Shown: positions 56,908-64,000 of the stretch, piece after piece
Layout of the letters: the number at the start of each line of letters is the position of its first letter
How positions within the stretch are numbered: the first letter of the stretch is position 1
Assembly: GCA_025716815.1 (NCBI GenBank)
Contig: JAIXMN010000001.1
Span: forward strand, 186,001 to 250,000
DNA from: Dichotomocladium elegans
Lineage: Eukaryota; Mucoromycota; Mucoromycetes; Mucorales; Lichtheimiaceae
Length of the DNA stretch: 64,000 bases
Direction of reading: 5' to 3'
Translations under genes and position numbers: made by a program
Notes under the pieces: generated by a model
Told to the model about the DNA's origin: nothing
The model's database searches: none
Seen by the model: only the letters and a program-made list of their open reading frames with translations

Positions 56908-59423
56908 ATGCTCAATCGCTGCCTATTTCTATTCCACCGCACCTCATTACCAGTTCGATCTCACCGTTCGTTCGCATCCACGTCCACCGCTGCACGGGAG
57001 AGGCGATATGTCGAAAAACTCTCGAAACCTCTCCGACAGCCATTAGTAAATGCTCGACTTCCTCGCAAACCTACGAAAACGACAGACTGGGCTGACCGAA
57101 GTAAATAAGATCAACTGGAGAAGAAGAATTGCTGTTGCGGTTGCTGTTATTTGCAGAAACAATCGAGTAAAGACTCTTCCCACTTTTTGTAGTGTTAAAG
57201 TCCAGACTCCTTGCGTTCCGGGCTAATAACGGACTTCGCCACAAAATCCACAACATCGGCATTAAAGGCGGCCTGTACAAAAAGCTTTCGGCTCAATTTA
57301 TCAACGATGCCAAAGAAGGATCTGTACCAGGCTGCGATGCAGCTGCGGTCTTGAGGCACTACAATGCAGACGAAGGACTAGGTACTTTGAAAAACTTGCA
57401 CGCCTGGCGAGAACATGCTGCTTATTATCGTCAAAAGAATCAATCGATCGTGTCTTGTTTTCATCCTTTCTGTCACACGCCGAACCTCAACTTCCCCAGA
57501 ATATACGTGAGAACATCCAGGCGCTAAAAGAAGTTAGCGATCTGCGATTTCCGAGCGAATGGTTTCCCGAAGCCCGCCAGATGCAGCGCAAGGTCATTCT
57601 TCATGTCGGGCCCACGAACAGCGGCAAAACATATCATGCCCTTAACCGGCTTGCCGAAGCACAGTCAGGCATCTACTGCGGCCCGCTACGATTGCTAGCC
57701 CACGAAATCTTCAATAAGATGAACGCGCGGGGCGTCGGCTGCAATCTCTTGACTGGTGAAGAGCGCCGTGAAGTATCTCCTTTTGCGCCCCTTACATCCT
57801 CTACGATTGAAATGGCCAATCTCAGAAAACCACTAGAGGTGGCCGTCATTGATGAAATTCAAATGATTGCCGATCCTCATCGCGGCTGGGCATGGACTCA
57901 AGCTCTGCTAGGTCTGCAGGCCAAGGAAATTCATTTGTGCGGCGAGGCATCCGTCGTTCCTCTTATCAAAGATATATGCAAGGATCTCAATGACGAAGTG
58001 GTCGTCAATGAATACAAACGTCTCACTCCTGTTACTGTAATGAAGGACTCACTCAACAATGACTGGAAGCGCATCCGTAAGGGAGACTGTGTAGTCACAT
58101 TTTCACGCAGAGAGATTTTCGCCATCAAGAGCAGGATAGAGAAAGAGAGAGGATTGCAATGTGCTGTTGTGTACGGTGGTTTACCTCCAGGCAAGTCGGC
58201 CGAAAATGGGGATGATACTGAATCTGGATACTCATAGCGGGCACGGATCTAGAGCTTCGGGCCTCCCAGGCACAAATATTCAATGATCCTACAAGCGACA
58301 CAGATGTCATGGTCGCCTCCGACGCTGTGGGCATGGGTCTCAATCTGTAAGAACGGGGAGAGGGAAGGGAATGATAGAGTTCTGTTTGTGACTCACGATG
58401 GCGATAGGAATATCAAGCGGGTTGTATTTCATACCGTTCAAAAGTTCGATGGCAAGAACATGCGCTTTATCTCTTACCCTCAGCTGAAGCAAATTGGTGG
58501 CCGCGCTGGTCGATTCGGCACCGCCTATGCCTCAGGAGAAGTTACCACGTAAGCAATTTTTTTCCTTTTTTACAAAGGTTGCTTACAGAGAAAAGGCTCA
58601 CCTCAGGGTTAAAAAAGGATGAATCCGCAAGATCTGTCGTATGTCAAAGAAGCCATGGCTTCCCCTACGGAAATGCTGAGTGTTAGTAACCGATCCATGA
58701 CTTGAAAGTTGTGATCTGCTCATTCACCGGCCTGCTCTCCTTTTTAGACTGCTGGACTTCAGCCAACAATCGACATCATTGAACTTTTTGCTCTTCAGAT
58801 GCCGAATGAACCATTTTCAAAACTCATTGTAAGCTAGTTCAGGCCTTTGCAAGTGAGAAAAATGGACAGCTAAGTTATCGCCATCCGCATAGCAAAAATT
58901 CGAAGACCTTGCATCCCTGAGCGGAAAATACTTCCTATGTAACCTCAAGGACACCCGAGATATCGCGAACCTGATAGATCATATCCAGCTCGGGCTGCGT
59001 GATCGATATCAGTTTGTATTTGCTCCAGTACCTCTCCGTCAGGCGAAGTGCGTCCGTGCATTCCAAGATATGGTGGACTACTACAGTCAAAATAAACGCT
59101 TCAGTCTCGAAGATCTCACCAAGTTGCCGGAGAAGGCGCCATCTACTCCAGAAAGTCTTAGCGACCTCGAGAGCTCGCACAAGATCATCATGCTTTACAT
59201 GTGGCTGAGTCTTCGTTTCCCAGAACATTTCATCACACCGCAGGACGAAGCGCTCAAGATCAAACTGCGGTGCGAGACCTTGATTGACGAATCGCTCCGA
59301 CTACACAATATGAAGCACCTGCGCTTCAAACGGAAACTTAATCAACCTCACTCCATTGCGGAGGTGATAAAGAAGAAATTTCATCCCATGAGCAAAAAAT
59401 CACACATTCATCCTTCGAAATAA
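56908..59423 (+). CDS. SUV3: Mitochondrial ATP-dependent RNA helicase SUV3
   Basis: Exons 56908-57100, 57193-57381, 57438-58190, 58253-58346, 58408-58548, 58618-58681, 58748-58828 and 58893-59423 give 681 aa. The start MLNRCLFLFHRTSLPVRSHRSFAS is a mitochondrial presequence. Helicase motifs are Walker A (VGPTNSGKTYHAL), DExH-like VIDEIQMI, motif III LCGEASVV, FSRREIFAIK, VYGGLPPE, VASDAVGMGLNL and motif VI QIGGRAGRFG. The SUV3 C-terminal domain follows (TAGLQPTIDIIELFALQMP, then ...LCNLKDTRDIANLIDHIQLGLRDRYQFVFAPV). SUV3 unwinds RNA for the mitochondrial degradosome. The third intron has a GC donor (CCAG|gcaagt); this alone restores LPPE-LRASQAQIFNDP. Confidence 0.93.
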
Positions 59424-59528
59424 AAAAGGAAAATGTAGAATTTCATGGATGCGGGGTTCGGAGTGCCACAACCCCTTCCCCATTGTTGAAGAGTGCTCTT
59501 TTGTTTTTTTACATTTTAATCTGGAATC

Positions 59529-60682
59529 ATGCTCGTGGGCGACCTACCGCAAGATCAACTTTTGGCTCTTGAAGTGTGTAGTTCTAGAGAGACCAGCGAA
59601 CCAATAAGTCGAACTTGAGCACATGCTCGCATGAAAAAGAAAACTGAAATTAAATGCCTTTTTTTTTTCCAGAATCTGCATGGCGACATTGTCGAGTTGT
59701 ACAAGAGCCTTGCTGAAGTCTACGTTGAGAGCTGGCCGACGACTGTGACGGAGGTCGTTAACGTCGAGGGCTTTGAGGATTCAGTAGCAAAAGTATGTAC
59801 GTCCGGGTCCCCGCGGTCACTCCTTTTTTGTTTAACCGAGGAACTGTTCCGGGGTTCAGGTCCAAGAAGGATGCAAGGCGATAGGGCTGTCGAAGGTGTC
59901 CCGCTACAGCCATGTAGAGCCTGACTACTATGATTGGCCGCTCCGGCAACGTGCGTACGTTGGGGACTTGCACATATATATATATATATGATAAGAGGTT
60001 AGATTTGCTTGTTTGACTCAATCCTTTTTTCTTTTTTTTTGGTCGTAGACTCCGTGTGCTTGCTCCCTCGGAAGCACACATGTGCAAGAGCGTGGTGATG
60101 GTCAACCAAGGTTACTCTGATCAGTTTGGATTGAGTGATGATGTGTACCCAAAATACATTTGTGTCCTGACACAGGTAAAACAATATGACGGCTGCTCTG
60201 ATGAATCCAACAAACTATGCCTCCATAGTACATTGCGCCTGTCAATACAAATAAGCTCACGGCGTATTTCCGCAGCCTAATCGAGAAACCTCCTGGCAAA
60301 AAGTTTTACAATTTCCGATTGGCTAAAGCAGAGGTACAAAAGAAAGGGGAGTTTGACGGACAGACAGACACACCTGGTGATATCCATTTGGTTTCATCTC
60401 TATAGGTCTCTTTCGAGTTGACGGGTTTTCACACAGGTGGTGTGTGTCCCATCGGCATGAACACGCCCATCCCGGTTGTCCTTGCTGAATCGATAACAAA
60501 ACTGGAGGTATGAGATCAAAAACTATTGCCTCGATAATGAAGTGAAATGTAATCATCTTCGACTATTGTTTTTCTAGCCACCTGTCATGTGCATGGGGGC
60601 CGGCCATATCGATTGGAAGCTCAGCTTGCCAGTAAAAGACTTTATAGATGCTACGCGATGCTTGATTATTGACCTGGAATAA
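59529..60682 (+). CDS. YbaK/aminoacyl-tRNA editing-domain protein
   Basis: Seven exons, 59529-59573, 59673-59792, 59860-59954, 60049-60175, 60229-60333, 60406-60507 and 60578-60682, give 232 aa. The C-terminal two thirds match the YbaK/ProX fold: QIxxxxCKSVVMVNQ-type strand (AHMCKSVVMVNQGYSD), FYNFRLAKAEVSFELTGFHTGGVCPIGMNTPIPVVLAESITKL, then PPVMCMGAGHIDWKLSLPVKDFI. The G(G/H)V(C/S)P(I/F)G and G(A/G)G segments form the deacylase active site of Cys-tRNA(Pro) and related trans-editing enzymes. The N-terminal ~75 residues (ELYKSLAEVYVESWPTTV, YSHVEPDYYDWPL) are an added helical region found in eukaryotic members. It probably hydrolyses misacylated tRNA or a small mimic; substrate unknown. Confidence 0.87.
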
Positions 60683-60764
60683 AGCTAAAGAAAAAACATA
60701 ATATCAAAGGGGTGGTGGGGGAGGGCGGCGAGGAAGGGGGGGGAAGGGAGATGGTAAGGTGAAT

Positions 60765-63700
60765 TTATGCAATCGGCTGGTTTGTCCGGTCGTGTTGTTG
60801 ATGGGACCAATAGCAACGCTGGCACACAACCTTCGAAGTGGGTCCGAGTTGCCACCAATAGGGCGAGTATTTGACGGGACATTCGCTACATGATGGATGT
60901 ACAGTAAGAATGGCTGGTCGTGGCAGCTTTTGATCCTGCTCGGTTTCTGGAGTAAGGATCATCTCAACGTCTGGCGTCTCATGGATACTGTTGTTGTTGT
61001 CGGAGGATGTGGATGATGATGATGATGATGATGATAACGAGGAAGTGCTAATGCCTTGGCAATTGATCCCCGAGGCTTCGAGTACGGCACGATACCGCCG
61101 CATGGCCGGCGTAGATCCTCGTTCAACGCTTTTATACCGAGTTGCATAGACACGGAGACACGACTATACACATTGAGGGTGAGCTTTGCTGCAACAGCAG
61201 CATCTCTCAGAATCATCAAAAAAGGATCGTACCTGCTGCCTTGAGTCCAATGTCCTTGCAGAAAGGTCATAGAGCCGTGGGATTTGGGTATGTTCTGCGC
61301 AATATATCCGTGGTCTTAGAATGCCTGAGGGAGACTGTGGCTCAAAGAGTCCTCTCTCTACGACATTCTCATTTCCTTCGTGTCCTTTGCTGTTGGGCTG
61401 GACAATTTCAAATCCCACCTTGTATCCATGTTCTATCGCACAGTGCGCATGCAAATACTTGTTGCATCCATCGCATTGAGAACATACACCACCTGGCACG
61501 TTGCATAACTGACAGGTCTAAAGACAGCATTGGCGGTGAGGAAAATGGGATATGCGGGCAGGTTAGTAAATAGAACTCTAAAAAAAACTTACGTTTTGCC
61601 AACGGGTCGGTTTAATAGCCCCAATATACTCGATGGGCTGCAGTGTCTCGGTGTTCACAAATTTCACCTCGGGTGTGAACATGGCACAGAGCACATGTGC
61701 CCAGTTATACAGTGACGTCTTTTTCAATGGCTGGCATGGTGTATCCCGAGGCGCATTGCACAGGATACATTGATAGATCTGTACGGAGAACACGGGTCAG
61801 CATGGGACTATGATGTGTTGCTTTAAGGTAGAGGTATTAGCTACTTGCATAAGAAGCCGCGGGATTCTTCTTATTATTGCAGACATCGCACGTCCACCCT
61901 TCTTTTTGCGTTGTCGATGCCCCGAAGCAATCTACGAACCGAAGGCTGAGTCATCAAAAGAGGGAAGCACACAGGGGTTCCTGTGGTCTTACCATCATGG
62001 ACAGACATGCCACAATCGTAGCAGGTGAGGAGCCTGTCGTGGGGCTCGGTTATTGAGCAGACTGCGCATGAGGAAGGTGTGAACATGAGGACTGACTTCT
62101 AGAAAGAGAGAGAAGGGGGGGAGATAAACATGCTTGGCCGCAAAACTATTAAAAGAAAAAAAAAAGGAACTCACGTCATCCTTTGGTCTGCGGCAAGGTC
62201 TTGTGGGAAGATCCTCTGATATGCGTTTTCGCTTCATGCCCTGCCGGGGCGATGACCCGTTCTCCCCATGTCCTTGCTTGCCCGATCGGGACTTGCCGCG
62301 TGGGCCACGTTCGCCGGAGACCTTGCGCATGATGCTGTATTTGAGCCAGAATTCACCGCAGTCATTGCAGAGAACCTGTCGGAACTGCTTGCGTTTCCGG
62401 TCAATGTCGGTTGGAAGCCGGCGCCAGATGGGCGAGTCGACTGCGTGGCAGTTGCTGCAGTAGAATGTTCTGGCCATCTGCTGACTTGCCCGCACCACGG
62501 TCGGGTCTGACTCTTCTCCGCTGCTGCTCTCTCCCTCGCTACCCTCCTCGTCTCCAAGCCCATCCGCACAAGTTGCTCCGTTCACCCGAAGCTTCTTGAA
62601 CCGTTTCGCCGGTCGATAAATCTTGGTCCATTGCGAATACACAGGCTCGTACTGCGCTGTCTTCTTCCACCAATAAAAGTAACGAACGACATCCGCAGCT
62701 CGTTTTGTCGGCACTAACCGTCCAACTTGAACCAGATCATGGCCGTACGTCCTGATTCCTTCTTCAAACGCCTCGACCTCTTCGTCCGTCCAGTCAACAA
62801 GATATTCAAAATCATCTTTACTTAGTTTCGAGACTCCCTGAAGCGCAGCACACGTGTCATAATCATGATGCTCCAGCTCAAGAAGAATTCGGTCCATCAT
62901 GTCACCCGAATGGGCAGGCAGTGGGAGGTTCGGAAGCGCTTTTGCTTCAGCCATATACTTATCCACTAGAGGAGAGAAAAAACACACACGCACATACGTT
63001 TAAATACTCCCTCACTGAGCGTCTAAATTCAAAATACCTGTGGTCTCATCAAGTCTATTTGGCATGTAAAGAGGGGTCACAGTCTCATCGGTGCCCCGTT
63101 CAAAGCGCTTGGCCTCATCCGGCAGAGAGCCGACACCAGGACTACTTTCTATACGCCACGTTAAAACTACAGCCATCACGAGTGTATATAGTCCGCAGAC
63201 TTACGATACTATTACCTGTTCGCTTCCGGTGTCTGGACTTGCCCCGCTTGTCAAGTCGTTTTGGTTTCATTTTTGGAGCTGCAATGGCTCGAGGTGAGGG
63301 TGAAGCCTGCGGGTCGGTCTGAGTTGGAATCTCGGTGCTGGTAGGCGTGCTGTCCAACTCGGGGAGGATGTCTGCCTGATAACGTGAGCCAATCCTGCTT
63401 TGAGCACGCGGGTATATGCGGTCGTCGATGTCTATTCACTTTTTGTCAGCAAAGCACAGTCCTCTACTCTCTTTGGATAATTTAGGTCTTACCAAGCACT
63501 GCATTGATGTCGGTGTTGACACCAAAGTAACGGAATGGCCACATATTTGTCATACGAAGCTTGTCTGGATGCGTAATGATATTAATGGATGTCTTAATTT
63601 TTTCTTCTCTCTCTCTCTCTCTACAGCTTAAATAGCCGGACGAATATACCTTTAGTCGGTGGTGTCGGTGAGGACGAGACTGTAGAAGATGGAAGTCTTA

Positions 63701-64000
63701 ATTTGAGTGGTTCAGACTGCGGAATAGTAGGAGGCGTGACCATTATCGACGGACTCGGCCTTTGACCTCGAGTGGAATGTCGTGTTTGCCTTTTCTGAGC
63801 TGGTTGGGATGACTCTGGTTGCTGGACCGACTCCTGCTCGGGTGCTTGTTGTCTTTTGTGGCTATCGACATCAACCACCTCTTTCCGTGAGCAAAATGCA
63901 CATTGCCAGGCAAAGCCCTTTGTCGGTTTCCGAAGTAACGGTGGATTCAAGCACGACATGTGATAGTTCTTTTGGCACGCTGCACAACGGACAGAGCTTT
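60765..64000 (-). CDS. SNT2-like chromatin protein (ELM2-SANT-GATA-PHD), 5' truncated by window
   Basis: At least 11 exons: beyond 64000-63650, 63564-63493, 63431-63216, 63148-63038, 62965-62175, 62098-61993, 61931-61849, 61778-61593, 61517-61233 and 61163-60765. Order of domains: a PHD finger (CAACQKNYHMSCLNPP...WQCAFC), ELM2 (SRYQADILPEL), SANT (VDWTDEEVEAFEEGIRTYGHDL...VRYFYWWKKT), a GATA-type finger (FYCSNCHAVDSPIWRRLP...VLCNDCGEFW), a PHD/ePHD pair (CAVCSITEPHDRLLTCYDCG...WTCDVC; CILCN...NWAHVLC; CQLCN...HAHCAIEHGY) and a last CSECPVKYSPYWWQL...VVCQRCYW module. This matches fungal Snt2, a subunit linked to histone deacetylase and H3-tail ubiquitin-ligase complexes. The intron 61848-61779 has a GC donor (TTAT|gcaagt). 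Confidence 0.88.

Overview
This window is eukaryotic nuclear DNA, most likely from an early-diverging filamentous fungus of the Mucoromycota and probably close to Mucorales. The evidence is about 25 protein genes split by roughly 105 short introns (mostly 45-100 nt, GT-AG, with CTAAC/CTGAC-like branch points), long poly-T and CT/CA/TA microsatellites between genes, and gene content typical of that group: DUF8032 protein, BTG/Tob protein, MHYT-domain protein, SANT proteins, and a PD-(D/E)XK-like family that I recall as multicopy in Rhizopus and Mucor. No rRNA, tRNA, CRISPR or bacterial feature was seen. Coding coordinates are first-to-last coding base; exon limits in the entries were worked out by hand from reading-frame and splice-phase agreement.

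Layout. 1-8.3 kb: 3' end of a Ras-association/PH protein (+), a SANT/Myb-like protein (-), and a double DUF8032 protein (-). 8.3-9.2 kb: a secreted PEBP (-). 9.2-23 kb is a looser, repeat-bearing stretch. It holds a Lines-like helical-repeat protein (-), a 67-aa membrane protein (-), a JTB-family protein (+), a 607-aa PD-(D/E)XK-like protein (-), a 126-bp foldback (MITE-like) element, and a frameshifted inverted copy of the 3' half of the nuclease-like gene (+). 23-31 kb: an NmrA/SDR-like protein (+), a RasGEF (+), a CoA-type Nudix hydrolase (-) and a four-TM protein (+). 31-39 kb: a second SANT protein (-), the MHYT protein (+) and a zinc/HNH-like protein related to the EXD2 C-terminus (+).

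39.8-52.4 kb: a secreted L-amino-acid-oxidase-like flavoenzyme (+), a GH31 sulfoquinovosidase-like hydrolase (+), mitochondrial ATPase inhibitor IF1 (-), an EF-hand protein (+), a 46-aa protein (-) and a sucrose-type MFS transporter (-). 53.4-64 kb: BTG/Tob (-), eIF2B delta (-), mitochondrial SUV3 helicase (+), a YbaK-domain protein (+) and the 3' part of a SNT2-like ELM2/SANT/GATA/PHD chromatin protein (-, runs off the window).

Most genes are unrelated neighbours of a eukaryotic chromosome, not an operon. Functional groupings that can be argued are Ras-type signalling (RA-PH, RasGEF, MHYT), mitochondrial function (IF1, SUV3), and nutrient acquisition (oxidase, GH31, sucrose-type transporter). 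The most unusual signals are the inverted nuclease-like locus, a high rate of GC-AG introns (six), several micro-exons of 16-20 nt, and the sulfoquinovosidase-like active site with one changed binding position.
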